Origin: JAYRSJ01 sp041920215
GTDB lineage: Bacteria; Pseudomonadota; Gammaproteobacteria; Burkholderiales; Burkholderiaceae_C
Direction: 5' to 3'
Length of the DNA: 64,000 nt
Assembly: GCA_041920215.1 (NCBI GenBank)
Contig: JAYRSJ010000010.1
Coordinates: forward strand, 82,729 to 146,728
Made by a program: the position numbers and the translations under genes. Below are positions 34,266-43,518 of this stretch, piece after piece. The notes under the pieces were generated by a model that worked only from the letters and a program-made list of their open reading frames with translations, made no database searches and was not told the DNA's origin. Each line of letters opens with the position of its first letter. Within the stretch, counting starts at the first letter, position 1.

Positions 34266-35539
34266 GGACGCGCTCCAGCCGTCGCTGCCTGCGAAGGGAC
34301 GGCGCAGCGCTGCACCAGGGTCCAGGCCAGGGCCACCGTCGCCAGCCCCAGGCCGCTCATCGTCAGCGCCAGCGGCGCCAGCGTGCCGTCCAGCACCTGG
34401 GCCAGCAGGGCACCGACGCCGAAGGCGGCCAGCGCGATCAGAAAGCCGGCCAGCGCGGCGGCGGTGCCGGCCTGGCGCGGAAAGGGGCCCACCGCACCGG
34501 CCTGGCCGCAGGGCTGCAGCACCCCATGGCCGAAGATCAGGGCCCAGTGCGGCAGCAGCAGGCTCCACCAGGCGCTATGGCCCGCCAGCGCCAGGCCGCC
34601 GACGGCCAGGCTGCCCAGCAGCGTGAACAGCGCACCGCGCCGCACCGTCTGCGCCAGGCTCAGCCGTGCCAGCCAGTGGCGGCAGGCATAGGTGCCCAGC
34701 ACATAGACGCCGGCGGCCGAGGCCACCACCAGGCCATAGCGCTCGCGGCTCAGGCCCAGCACCTCGATGAAGGCAAAGGCCGAGCCGGCCAGAAAGCTGT
34801 AGAGCGTGGCATAGGCCATTGCGGTCATCAGCCCGTAGGCGCGAAAGACCGGATGCGCCAGCACCAGCGCCCAGTTGGCCAGCAGGCGGCGCGGCTGCAG
34901 CGCCGCGGGGTCGGGTCTTGCCAGGCTTTCCGGCACCCGCCAGGCGATCAGGCTCAGGGCCAGCGCGCCGACCGCCGCGATGGCCAGCAGCGGCCAGCGC
35001 CAGCCCAGCTGGCCGGCCAGCCAGCCACCCAGCGCGGGGCTCAGCATCGCGATCAGGCCCAGGCCGCTGAGCGCGCGCGCCATCGCCCGCGCACCCTGCT
35101 GGGGCTCATACCAGTCGCGCAGCATCGCGCGCGCGCAGACCACCGCGGCCGCCAGGCCCAGGCCCTGGGCGGCGCGCCAGGCGATCAGCTGACCGATGCT
35201 CTGCGCCAGCGCCCCTCCCAGACCGGCCAGCACAAAGACGGCCAGGCCGGCGAGCAGCACCGGGCGGCGGCCCCAGCGGTCGCTCAGCGGGCCCAGCAGC
35301 AGCTGGCCCAGGCCGAAGCTCACCATCAGGGCCGACAGGGTCAGCTGCAGGCCGCTCATCGAGGCCGGCAGCGATTCGCGCAGCGCCGGCAGCACCGGCA
35401 GATAGAGATCGGTGCTGACCGGCTGCAGACCCAGCAGCAGGGCCAGGGCCAGGATCAGCACGGGCTCTGCGGGGCGCCGGGCCTGGCCCGGCAGCGGCGC
35501 CTCGATGCCTGCCGGCGCCGGCTCGGCATGTGGACTCAA
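34262..35539 (-). CDS. MFS efflux transporter, Bcr/CflA family
   Basis: 425 aa from a TTG start (35537-35539) that overlaps the preceding stop as TTGA; no ATG exists before the second membrane helix. Twelve membrane helices are predicted. QPVSTDLYLPVLPAL at the end of TM1 and GPLSDRWGRRPVLLAGLAVF (loop 2-3) are the Bcr/CflA signatures. It probably exports drugs or peptides by proton antiport. Overlaps with both neighbours suggest translational coupling in a mutL/pseudouridine synthase/efflux/miaA unit, an arrangement with no obvious functional logic. Confidence 0.87.
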   Translation of the reverse strand: MSPHAEPAPAGIEAPLPGQARRPAEPVLILALALLLGLQPVSTDLYLPVLPALRESLPASMSGLQLTLSALMVSFGLGQLLLGPLSDRWGRRPVLLAGLAVFVLAGLGGALAQSIGQLIAWRAAQGLGLAAAVVCARAMLRDWYEPQQGARAMARALSGLGLIAMLSPALGGWLAGQLGWRWPLLAIAAVGALALSLIAWRVPESLARPDPAALQPRRLLANWALVLAHPVFRAYGLMTAMAYATLYSFLAGSAFAFIEVLGLSRERYGLVVASAAGVYVLGTYACRHWLARLSLAQTVRRGALFTLLGSLAVGGLALAGHSAWWSLLLPHWALIFGHGVLQPCGQAGAVGPFPRQAGTAAALAGFLIALAAFGVGALLAQVLDGTLAPLALTMSGLGLATVALAWTLVQRCAVPSQAATAGARP

Positions 35540-36879
35540 TCGAAACGCTCCCAGGGCGAAAGATAGCGCCACTGGCCGACCGGCAGCTTGCCCAGCGCGA
35601 TGCGGCCGATGCGCACCCGTTTCAGGCCCACCACCTTCAGCCCGACCAGCTCGCACATGCGGCGGATCTGGCGCTTGCGGCCCTCGCGCAGCACGAAGCG
35701 CAGCTGGTCCTCGTTGATCCAGCTGACTTTGGCCGGCTTGAGCTGCACCCCGTCCAGCTCCAGGCCATGGTTGAGCCGGGCCAGGTCTTGCGCGGGGAAG
35801 CGCGCCATCGGCGAATCGGGGCGCAGGGGGCTGCCTTCGCTGCCCGCATCGCCTTCGCCGTCGTGCGCCTGCTGCGGGGCAGCGCTGGTCGCCGCGCCCG
35901 CATACTCGACCCGCACCAGATACTCCTTCTCGATCGTCGAGTCTTCGCCGATCAGCAGCTTGGCCACCCGGCCGTCCTGGGTCAGCACCAGCAGGCCGGT
36001 GGAATCGATGTCCAGCCGGCCGGCCGGCGCCAGGCCGCGGCTGTGGCCGATGTGGTACTTGAGCCCCGAGGGGTCCTCGGACCAGTGCTTGTCGGAGCGC
36101 ACCAGCACCGAGGCCGGCTCATAGCCGTCCTCGGCCTGACCGGACACATAGCCGATCGGCTTGTGCAGCAGGATGGTGATCTGGCGGGCCTGCTGCTGAT
36201 GGGCGGCGGGGTCGATCTCGATGTGGGCCTCGGGGCCCACGCGCTGGCCCAGCACCGCCATGCGGCCGTCCACCCGCACCCAGCCGGCGGCGATCCATTC
36301 GTCGGCCTCGCGCCGCGAGGCCATGCCCAGCGTGCCCATGCGCTTGGACAGGCGTTCGCCTTCGCCCGCGCCGTCCCTGGGGGCGACGCGCTCGGCCGGA
36401 CGTGGCCGCGGGGGGCGCGGCGCATCGCCATGGGGCGCGGTATGGCGGCGCTGGTCCTGGCGCGCCTCGCGGCGGGGCGCCGCCGGCTCCGACCTGGGGC
36501 CGCCACGCTCGGCCCGCTCCATCCGCTCACCGGCAGGTGCGCGCGACGGCCGCTGCTCATGGCGCTCGTAGCGCTCCTCACGCTCAAAGCGGGCCGGCGC
36601 ACCGGCCCGGCTGGCGGGGCGCTCCCGGCCCTCGGCCGTCGACTTGCCGGGCTTGCTGCCCGGCTTGCCGGTGCCTGCCGTCTTCTTCTGCTGCGCCTGC
36701 TCGTAGGCGGCCTGGCGCTCGGCACGTTCGGCCTGGGCGGCGGCCAGGGTCTGGCGCGGGCGCGATACGCCCTTGCCGCGCAGCGGCGCGCGGCGCTCGC
36801 CCTCCGGTCCGCCAGGTCCGGCAGCTTGGGCCGCCGGCTTGTTGCCGGGCGGTGATTTCTTCAGTTTCAGAGTGGCCAT
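35536..36879 (-). CDS. RsuA-family 23S rRNA pseudouridine synthase (RluF-like) with long basic N-terminus
   Basis: 447 aa from ATG 36877-36879; a TTG five codons upstream is possible. About 190 N-terminal residues are low-complexity, rich in Arg, Ala, Pro and Glu. Then come an S4 domain (RLSKRMGTLGMASRREADEW) and the catalytic domain with the nucleophilic Asp in AGRLDIDSTGLLVLTQDG. A 30-residue insertion rich in Ala/Gly/Asp interrupts the domain after KEYLVRVEYAG. REGRKRQIRRMCELVGL near the C-terminus is family standard. Overall it is closest to RluF; RluB and RluE remain possible. The basic tail may aid rRNA or precursor binding. Confidence 0.85.
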   Translation of the reverse strand: MATLKLKKSPPGNKPAAQAAGPGGPEGERRAPLRGKGVSRPRQTLAAAQAERAERQAAYEQAQQKKTAGTGKPGSKPGKSTAEGRERPASRAGAPARFEREERYERHEQRPSRAPAGERMERAERGGPRSEPAAPRREARQDQRRHTAPHGDAPRPPRPRPAERVAPRDGAGEGERLSKRMGTLGMASRREADEWIAAGWVRVDGRMAVLGQRVGPEAHIEIDPAAHQQQARQITILLHKPIGYVSGQAEDGYEPASVLVRSDKHWSEDPSGLKYHIGHSRGLAPAGRLDIDSTGLLVLTQDGRVAKLLIGEDSTIEKEYLVRVEYAGAATSAAPQQAHDGEGDAGSEGSPLRPDSPMARFPAQDLARLNHGLELDGVQLKPAKVSWINEDQLRFVLREGRKRQIRRMCELVGLKVVGLKRVRIGRIALGKLPVGQWRYLSPWERFD

Positions 36880-36912
36880 AAAGGCTTTCGGCAAGGGCGG
36901 TCAGGCCGGGGT

Positions 36913-38859
36913 TCAGCGACCGCGTAGAAAGAGGGCGTCGAGTTCGCGCAGGCTGAGCTGGCGCCAGGTCGGACGGCCATGGTTGCACTGATCGGCCCGC
37001 TCGGTGCGCTCCATATCGCGCAGCAGGCCGTTCATCTCGTCGAGGTTGAGCTGGCGGTTGGCGCGCACCGCGCCATGACAGGCCATGGTGGCAAGGATTT
37101 CGTGCTGGGCGCGCTCTATGCACGAGCTGGCGTCGTACTGAGCCAGCTCGGCGAGCACGCTGCGCGCCAGCTCCACCACATCGCCGCCGGCCAGCAGGGC
37201 CGGCCGGGCACGCACCGCCAGCACCTGGGCCGTCAAGGGCGCCACATCCAGACCCAGCTGCAGCAGGGTCTCGGCATGGGCCTCGGCGCAGGCGATCTCG
37301 GCCGGGGTGGCGGCAAAAGTGACCGGGATCAGCAGCGGCTGCGACTCGATCCTGCGCTGGCCCAGGCTGGCCTTGAGCCGCTCGTAGACCACCCGCTCGT
37401 GGGCCGCATGCATATCGACGATGACCAGGCCCTGGGCGTTCTCGGCCAAGATATAGACCCCCTGGATCTGCGCCAGCGCCCGTCCCAGCGGCCAGTCGTG
37501 GGCGGGCAGGGCGGGGGCTGCAGTGGCCGCGGCCGGGCGATCGGGCGCGGGCGCGGCGCCGGAGAGCTGGCCGTAGAGCGTGGCCGCCTCGGCCAGGCCC
37601 AGCGAGCCCTGGCTGGCCTTGTGCCAGGCGGCGCCAGCGGTATAGCCGGCTGCGTAGCCGGTTGTGGCAGCGGCGTCGTGGGCGGCAAACCAGGCGGGCG
37701 GCTGGCCGGGGGCAGGGCGCTGGCCGGGCAGCTCAGCCAGGGCCGCGATGGCGGCAGTGCTGGCCTGGGCCGGCTGGGCCTGTGCCGCGGGCTCGGCGCT
37801 GCGCGAGAGCGCCAGCGCATCCTGCACCGCATAGCGCACCTGCTGGTGGATCTCCCGCCCATCGCGGAAGCGCACCTCGATCTTGGTGGGGTGCACATTG
37901 ACATCGACCCGGTCGGGGGCGATCTCGATGAAGAGCACATAGCAGGGCTGGCGCTGGCCGTGCAACACATCCTCATAGGCCGAGCGTATGCCGTGGGCGA
38001 TCAGCTTGTCGCGCACATAGCGGCCGTTGACATAGACGTACTGGGTGTCGGCGCGGCTGCGCGCCGCCTCGGGCAGACCGGCCCGGCCATAGATGCGCAG
38101 CGGCCCGCTCTCGGACCAGACCGGCCGGCTGTCGCGCACGAAATCCTCGCCCAGCACCGCGGCCACCCGCTGCTCGGCGCTGCCGGCACGGTATTGCTCA
38201 AGCAGCTTGCCCTCGTGCCAGACGGCAAAGCCCACATCGGGCCGGGCCAAGGCATGGCGGCGCACCGCTTCCAGGCAATGGGCCAGCTCGGTGGCGTCGG
38301 TCTTCAGGAACTTGCGCCGCGCCGGCGTGCTGAAGAACAGCTCGCGCACCTCGACGCTGGTGCCGCGGGCACGCGCCGCCGGCGTCAGCTCGCCGCTGCG
38401 GGCCTCCAGCCTGTGCGCATGGGGCGCGCCCTCGCAGCGGCTGGCCAGCGCCATCTCGGCCACCGAGGCGATGGCCGCCAGGGCCTCACCGCGAAAACCC
38501 ATGGTGGCCACCGACTCCAGTTCGTCCAGTGAGCGAATCTTGCTGGTCGCATGGCGCTTCAGCGCCAGCGGCAGTTCCTCCACCGGTATGCCCAGGCCGT
38601 CGTCCTCGACCAGGATGGCGCGCACCCCGCCGGCCATCAGCTTCACCGTGATCTGGCTGGCGCCGGCATCCAGCGCGTTGTCCACCAGCTCGCGCACCAC
38701 CGAGGCCGGGCGCTCCACCACCTCGCCGGCGGCGATCTGGCTGATCAGTTCATCGGGAAGCTCGCGGATGCTGCGGCGCGGGCCGGCACCGTGGCCACTG
38801 TGGCCGGCGACCGACCCTGCCGGCCCGACGGCATGCGCTGTGGGAGAAGACAAATCCAT
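36913..38859 (-). CDS. mutL: DNA mismatch repair protein MutL with endonuclease motif
   Basis: 648 aa. ATG 38857-38859 gives a slightly long N-terminus (about 30 residues) before IRELPDELISQIAAGEVVE. The GHKL ATPase motifs follow: ELVDNALDAGA, VEDDGLGI, RHATSKI and TMGFRGEAL. A variable Ala/Pro linker spans about 375-465. The C-terminal domain has DMHAAHERVVYE, matching the DQHA(X)2E(X)4E endonuclease motif with Met for Gln, followed by ATMACHGAVRA and CNHGRPT. So this MutL should nick DNA itself rather than rely on MutH. It is divergent from the DedA-type gene by 63 bases. Confidence 0.96.
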   Translation of the reverse strand: MDLSSPTAHAVGPAGSVAGHSGHGAGPRRSIRELPDELISQIAAGEVVERPASVVRELVDNALDAGASQITVKLMAGGVRAILVEDDGLGIPVEELPLALKRHATSKIRSLDELESVATMGFRGEALAAIASVAEMALASRCEGAPHAHRLEARSGELTPAARARGTSVEVRELFFSTPARRKFLKTDATELAHCLEAVRRHALARPDVGFAVWHEGKLLEQYRAGSAEQRVAAVLGEDFVRDSRPVWSESGPLRIYGRAGLPEAARSRADTQYVYVNGRYVRDKLIAHGIRSAYEDVLHGQRQPCYVLFIEIAPDRVDVNVHPTKIEVRFRDGREIHQQVRYAVQDALALSRSAEPAAQAQPAQASTAAIAALAELPGQRPAPGQPPAWFAAHDAAATTGYAAGYTAGAAWHKASQGSLGLAEAATLYGQLSGAAPAPDRPAAATAAPALPAHDWPLGRALAQIQGVYILAENAQGLVIVDMHAAHERVVYERLKASLGQRRIESQPLLIPVTFAATPAEIACAEAHAETLLQLGLDVAPLTAQVLAVRARPALLAGGDVVELARSVLAELAQYDASSCIERAQHEILATMACHGAVRANRQLNLDEMNGLLRDMERTERADQCNHGRPTWRQLSLRELDALFLRGR

Positions 38860-38922
38860 GCCCCCGATTGTAGGGAGGGGCGTCACCGTCATGTGCCGCG
38901 CCGCCCCGCATAATCCGCGCCC

Positions 38923-39579
38923 ATGGAAATCATCAGCTTCCTGGTCGACTTCATCCTGCATGTGGACCAGCATCTTGCCGCCTTTGTGCAGGCCTATGGC
39001 GCCTGGGTCTATGCCCTGCTGTTCCTGATCGTGTTCGTGGAGACCGGCCTGGTCGTCATGCCTTTTTTGCCAGGCGACTCGCTGCTCTTCGTGGTCGGCA
39101 CGCTGTGCGGCGCCGGGCTGATGAGTCTGCCGCTGGCGATCGCGCTGCTGCTGGTGGCCGCCATCCTGGGCGATCAGTGCAATTACACGATAGGGCGCTA
39201 TTTCGGACCCAAGGTGTTCCGCTGGGAGAACTCGCGCTTCTTCAACAAGGCGGCCTTCGACACCGCCCACGCCTTCTACGAGAAGCATGGCGGCATCACC
39301 ATCGTGATCGCCCGCTTCATGCCCTTCATCCGCACCTTCGCGCCCTTTGTGGCCGGCGTGGCCGCGATGGACCGGGGCCGCTTCACCGCCTACAACATCG
39401 CCGGGGCCCTGCTCTGGGTGGTGGGCCTATGCGTCGCCGGCTATCTGTTCGGCAACATCCCCTTTGTGCAGACCCATCTGAGCAAGATCATCTGGGCCAT
39501 GATCATCATCCCCGGCCTGATCGCGATCTACGGCGGCTGGAAGGCCGGCCGGGCGCAGCGGGCGGCCAGCCTGGGTTGA
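38923..39579 (+). CDS. DedA family membrane protein
   Basis: 218 aa with about five hydrophobic segments. Family marks are the ETGLVVMPFLPGDSLLF segment (Glu and Asp that are essential in E. coli relatives), GDQCNYTIGRYFG, and the amphipathic RFMPFIRTFAPFVAGVAAM with its conserved Arg. DedA proteins recycle lipid carriers across the membrane (undecaprenyl phosphate or phosphatidylethanolamine in known cases) and support proton-dependent resistance. It stands alone, divergent from mutL and convergent with amiC (10 bases apart). Confidence 0.93.
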   Translation: MEIISFLVDFILHVDQHLAAFVQAYGAWVYALLFLIVFVETGLVVMPFLPGDSLLFVVGTLCGAGLMSLPLAIALLLVAAILGDQCNYTIGRYFGPKVFRWENSRFFNKAAFDTAHAFYEKHGGITIVIARFMPFIRTFAPFVAGVAAMDRGRFTAYNIAGALLWVVGLCVAGYLFGNIPFVQTHLSKIIWAMIIIPGLIAIYGGWKAGRAQRAASLG

Positions 39580-39589
39580 GGCCAGCCCG

Positions 39590-41008
39590 CTACAGCGAGC
39601 GGTTGCGCGCCAGCGGCGGGTTCTTCGCGAAATAGCGGTTGATGCCGGTGGCCAGCGCCTCGACCAGCTCGGCCTGGTAGGCGGGGTCACTGAGCTTGGC
39701 CTCTTCCTCGGGGTTGGAGATGAAGGCGGTCTCGACCAGGATGGACGGGATGTCGGGGGCCTTCAGCACCGCGAAACCGGCCTGCTCGACCCGCTTCTTG
39801 TGCAGCCGGCCGACCCGGCCGATCTGGCCCAGCACCGCCGTGCCCAGCTTCAGGCTATCCTTGATCTGGGCGGTGGTACTCATGTCCAGCATCGCGCGCA
39901 GCACCGCCTGGTCCTTGACCGCGACATTGACGCCACCGACCAGATCGGCGGCGTTTTCCTTGTTGGCCAGCCAGCGCGCCGCGGTGGAGCTGGCCGCGCC
40001 CGAGCTCAGCGCGAACACCGAGGCGCCGCGCGCCTGCGGGGTGAAGAAGGCGTCGGCATGGATGGAGACAAACAGATCGGCCTGCACCCGGCGGGCCTTG
40101 CGAACCCGTTCATGCAGCGGCACGAAGAAATCGGCATCGCGGGTCAGCATCACCCGGATATTGGGGTTGGCGTTGAGCCGGTCGCGCAGCTTCTTGGCGA
40201 TGGCCAGCACCACATCCTTCTCGCGCAGACCGGTGGGGCCGATGGCGCCGGGATCTTCGCCGCCGTGGCCGGGGTCCAGCGCGATCACGATCAGGCGGTC
40301 GAGCTGACGCTGCTCGCCGGCCGTCAGCGGCTTGGGCGCGGGCGGCGGCGCCGGTGTGCTGAGGCTGGGGGCGCTGGACGCTGCGGCCTGCGCGATGGCA
40401 GGCGCGGCAGCGCTGGCCGCGGAGGCTGCCGGCAGCGCCGCGGGCGGGGGCTTGACGCTGGCCGGCGTGCCGTCGATCTTGCCGATCAGCTCGCCCAAGG
40501 CGTCCTGCACCGCCTGTGCGGCCTGGCTCTCGGCCTGTTCCTTGTCGCGTATCAGGGCCAGCAGCGGATCGCGCTCCTGCTGCGGGTAGAGGTCGGTCAC
40601 CAGCCGATGCCGGTAGGCCGCTACCGGCGCGATCGTGAAGATCTGGGGTGCCACCGGCTGCTTCAGGTCGAGCACGATGCGCACCACCCGTGGCTGGTTC
40701 TGGCCCACCCGCACGCCGGCGATATAGGGGTCGTCGGGTCTGATCTTGGCCACCAGCTCGCGCAGCCCCGGGCTGAGGATCAGCTCGTCGATATCGATCA
40801 CCAGCCGGTCCGGCGACTCCACCAGCAGATGACGCGTGCTGAGCGCGCGGTCCGACTCCAGCGTGACCCGGGTGTAGTCCGCGGCCGGCCAGACCCGTAC
40901 CGCGACGATGCTGGCACCGCTGCCCGACCAGGCCAGCTGCGGCGCCTGCAGCAGCAGCACGGTGCCGCCCAGGCGGTGCAGCAGCAGACGGCGTTGTACT
41001 GGCTTCAC
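39590..41008 (-). CDS. amiC: N-acetylmuramoyl-L-alanine amidase, AmiC type
   Basis: 472 aa from a GTG start (41006-41008) with a strong GGAGG just upstream; it overlaps the tsaE stop in a GTGA. An N-terminal signal, an AMIN domain (about 30-135) for septal targeting, an Ala/Pro linker, and a zinc Amidase_3 domain (about 240-465) occur in order. The catalytic domain has IALDPGHGGEDPGAIG, SIHADAF and the terminal SILVETAFISNPEEE, giving the zinc ligands and catalytic Glu. It splits septal peptidoglycan during division. tsaE-amiC adjacency is conserved in proteobacteria. Confidence 0.95.
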   Translation of the reverse strand: MKPVQRRLLLHRLGGTVLLLQAPQLAWSGSGASIVAVRVWPAADYTRVTLESDRALSTRHLLVESPDRLVIDIDELILSPGLRELVAKIRPDDPYIAGVRVGQNQPRVVRIVLDLKQPVAPQIFTIAPVAAYRHRLVTDLYPQQERDPLLALIRDKEQAESQAAQAVQDALGELIGKIDGTPASVKPPPAALPAASAASAAAPAIAQAAASSAPSLSTPAPPPAPKPLTAGEQRQLDRLIVIALDPGHGGEDPGAIGPTGLREKDVVLAIAKKLRDRLNANPNIRVMLTRDADFFVPLHERVRKARRVQADLFVSIHADAFFTPQARGASVFALSSGAASSTAARWLANKENAADLVGGVNVAVKDQAVLRAMLDMSTTAQIKDSLKLGTAVLGQIGRVGRLHKKRVEQAGFAVLKAPDIPSILVETAFISNPEEEAKLSDPAYQAELVEALATGINRYFAKNPPLARNRSL

Positions 41009-41490
41009 AAAGCCTCCAGCAGACGCCGGCCCAGCGGCGTGGCGGCCCGCAGCCGGACACTGCGGCTGTCATCGTCGGCGACCTCGATATGCAGGCTCAG
41101 ATCGGGCGTGGGCAGCATGCCGGCCGCCTTCTCGGGCCATTCGCAGAGCTTGAGGCCGGGCCGGGTGAAGATGTCCCGAAAGCCGGCATCCTCCCATTCG
41201 CGCGGATCGCTGAAGCGGTAGAAGTCGAAATGGCTGACCTCGCCCCGGCCGCCCCAGTCGGCCAGATCGTAGGTCTCCAGCACCGCATAGCTGGGGCTCT
41301 TGATGCGCCCCTGTACGCCCAGCGCACGCAGCAGATGGCGCACCAGGCTGGTCTTGCCGGCTCCCAGGCTGCCATGCAGTTCGATGCAGGCGTCGAGCAG
41401 CTCCGGCGCGCGGGCCAGGCTTGCGGCAAACTGTTGGCAAGCCGCCTCATCGGGCCAAAGCAGCTGACGGGTTTCTAGAATGGCAGACAA
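41005..41490 (-). CDS. tsaE: tRNA threonylcarbamoyladenosine biosynthesis ATPase TsaE
   Basis: ATPase of the t6A tRNA modification complex with TsaB and TsaD, 161 aa from a TTG start at 41488-41490. No ATG is available before the domain, and GGAG lies ten bases upstream. The P-loop ELHGSLGAGKTSLVRHLLR and IKSPSYAVLETY and HFDFYRF sequences are diagnostic. The TTG directly abuts the divergent queG ATG (41491), so the two genes have no intergenic space and each promoter must lie within the other's coding region. Confidence 0.93.
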   Translation of the reverse strand: MSAILETRQLLWPDEAACQQFAASLARAPELLDACIELHGSLGAGKTSLVRHLLRALGVQGRIKSPSYAVLETYDLADWGGRGEVSHFDFYRFSDPREWEDAGFRDIFTRPGLKLCEWPEKAAGMLPTPDLSLHIEVADDDSRSVRLRAATPLGRRLLEAL

Positions 41491-42615
41491 ATGAATACGG
41501 CTCCTCAGCAATCCGACCGCAGCCCCGGCGAGCTTCAGGCTCTGTGGCAGCAGCTGCGCGACTGGGCGCATGGGCTGGGATTCTCACAGATTGGCGTGGC
41601 CGATATCGATCTCGCGACGGCCGAAGCCGGTTTGCTGGACTGGCTGGCGCAGGGCTGCCATGGCCAGATGCACTATATGGAAGCCCATGGGCTCAAGCGC
41701 GCCCGGCCGGCCGAGCTGGTGCCGGGCACGCTGCGGGTGATCAGCGCCCGGATGGACTATCTGCCGCGTGATCTGGGCGAGGGCTGGCAGGCTCTTGAAT
41801 GGCAGCGCCTGGGCGAACCGCTGCGGGCGCAGGTCTCCCTCTATGCCCGTGGCCGCGATTACCACAAGGTGCTGCGCAGCCGGCTGCAGCAGCTGGCCAG
41901 CCGTATCGAGCAGGCGATCGGGCCGCTGGGCTACCGGGTGTTCAGCGATTCGGCGCCGGTGCTGGAGGTGGAGCTGGCCAGCCGCGCCGGCCTGGGCTGG
42001 CGCGGCAAGCACACGCTGACGCTGGACCGCGAGGCCGGTTCGATGTTCTTCCTGGGCGAGATCTTCGTCGACCTGCCGCTGCCGCTGACCGCGCCGGTCA
42101 GTGCGCATTGCGGCCAGTGCAGCGCCTGCCTGGACGCCTGCCCGACCGGGGCCATCACCGGGCCCTACCGGGTCGATGCGCGGCGCTGCATCTCCTACCT
42201 GACGATCGAGCACGACGGGGCCATCCCCGTGGCGCTGCGCGCGGCGATGGGCAACCGCATCTATGGCTGTGACGACTGCCAGCTGGTCTGCCCCTGGAAC
42301 AAGTTCGCCCGGCGCAGCGCCTTGCCCGACTTCGATGCCCGCGCCCCCTTGCAGGACAGCAGCCTGCTGCAGCTGTGGGACTGGGCTGAGGCCGATTTCC
42401 TGCGTCATACCGAGGGCACGGCGATACGTCGCATCGGTCATGCACGCTGGCGGCGCAATCTGGCGGTGGCGCTGGGCAATGCCTGGCGTGCCAGCGGCGA
42501 TGCGCGCATCGCCGCGGCGCTGCAGCGCGAACGTGCGGCGGCCTCGGTCCTGCTGGCCGAGCATATCGACTGGGCGCTGGCGCAGCGGACGCAGCGCATG
42601 GAGGCCGCGGGATGA
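41491..42615 (+). CDS. queG: Epoxyqueuosine reductase QueG
   Basis: Cobalamin- and iron-sulfur-dependent last step of queuosine tRNA modification, 374 aa. Two 4Fe-4S motifs are visible: CGQCSACLDACPTGAI and CDDCQLVCPWN. YARGRDYHKVLRSRL and SDSAPVLEVELASRAGLGW, ending in the substrate/cobalamin region, are typical, as is KHTLTLDREAGSMFFLGEI. Divergent tsaE-queG pairs are common in this order. The stop overlaps the following binding-protein gene in an ATGA. Confidence 0.96.
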   Translation: MNTAPQQSDRSPGELQALWQQLRDWAHGLGFSQIGVADIDLATAEAGLLDWLAQGCHGQMHYMEAHGLKRARPAELVPGTLRVISARMDYLPRDLGEGWQALEWQRLGEPLRAQVSLYARGRDYHKVLRSRLQQLASRIEQAIGPLGYRVFSDSAPVLEVELASRAGLGWRGKHTLTLDREAGSMFFLGEIFVDLPLPLTAPVSAHCGQCSACLDACPTGAITGPYRVDARRCISYLTIEHDGAIPVALRAAMGNRIYGCDDCQLVCPWNKFARRSALPDFDARAPLQDSSLLQLWDWAEADFLRHTEGTAIRRIGHARWRRNLAVALGNAWRASGDARIAAALQRERAAASVLLAEHIDWALAQRTQRMEAAG

Positions 42616-43427
42616 GTGAGCGGGCTGCGACGGGCCGGCGCCTGGGCGGGTGGCTGCTGCCGCTGTTGCTGCTGACGATGCTGCTCGGACCACCGGGCGC
42701 GGTGCAGGCGACCGAGCCGCTGCGCTTCTATACCGAGGAATACCCGCCGGTCAGCTTCTCTGAGCAGGGCAAGGCCGCGGGCATGGCCACCGAGCTGGTG
42801 CAGGCCCTGGCGCAGCGCCTGGGCGAGCCGGCCCGCATCGAGGTGCTGCCCTGGGCGCGCGGCTACCGGCTGGTGCAGCAGCAGCCCGGTAGCGCGCTCT
42901 TCGTGACGATACGCAACCGTGAGCGCGAGCCGCGCTTCAAATGGGTGGGCCCGGTGCTGCTGGCCACCGACGGTTTCTATGCGCTCAGGGGTTCGGGACT
43001 GCAGCTGCGCAAGGAGGCGGACCTGCAGCAGTTCGCCGAGATCGCGGTGCCGCGCGACTGGTTCACCTACCAGGAACTGCGGGCCCGCGGTCTGCGCAAT
43101 CTGCTGGGCGTCAACGAGCCGGCCCAGATGTTCAAGATGCTGCGGCTGGGCCGGGTCAAGCTGATCGTTGCCGACAACCTGAGCTTCTACGCCCGCGGTG
43201 CTGCGGCCGAGCAGGTGGCGGGGCTGCGGCCGGAGGATGTGGAGATGGTCTACCCCTATCGCAGCTCCTATGGTTATCTAAGCTTCTGGCCAGGCACGCC
43301 GGACGCAACGATACGCCGCTGGCAGACCGCGCTGGATACGATGCGGCGCGACGGCAGCTTCAGCCGCATCTACCAGCGCTGGCTGCCCGGCGCCACCGAG
43401 CCGCCGCTGCGCGAACCGGGGCTTTGA
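42612..43427 (+). CDS. Periplasmic solute-binding protein family 3-like
   Basis: 271 aa with a signal peptide ending around AVQATE (residue 35). The mature protein follows the SBP_bac_3 pattern: LRFYTEEYPPVSFSE, GMATELVQALAQRLG, RIEVLPWARGYRLVQQ, then LFVTIRNRERE. The final segment (WQTALDTMRRDGSFSRIYQRW) is standard. No ABC permease or ATPase gene is adjacent. Such orphan relatives are often found in Burkholderiales; a binding or sensing role is possible. It is coupled to queG by overlap, which seems unrelated in function. Confidence 0.82.
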   Translation: MSERAATGRRLGGWLLPLLLLTMLLGPPGAVQATEPLRFYTEEYPPVSFSEQGKAAGMATELVQALAQRLGEPARIEVLPWARGYRLVQQQPGSALFVTIRNREREPRFKWVGPVLLATDGFYALRGSGLQLRKEADLQQFAEIAVPRDWFTYQELRARGLRNLLGVNEPAQMFKMLRLGRVKLIVADNLSFYARGAAAEQVAGLRPEDVEMVYPYRSSYGYLSFWPGTPDATIRRWQTALDTMRRDGSFSRIYQRWLPGATEPPLREPGL

Positions 43428-43518
43428 AATGGCCGTCGGCGTGGCTGCCCGGCCGGTCATCGCCGCCTCGCCTTGCTGCGTTGCAGCAGCGTCTGCTGAA
43501 TCTGGGGATACTTGCTGC

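Noticed and set aside
43429..43518. 30-codon upstream extension of the chalcone isomerase-like gene
   Set aside because: The ATG at 43519 is followed at once by a signal-like N-terminus, while the extension is Ala/Cys-rich and has no ribosome binding site.
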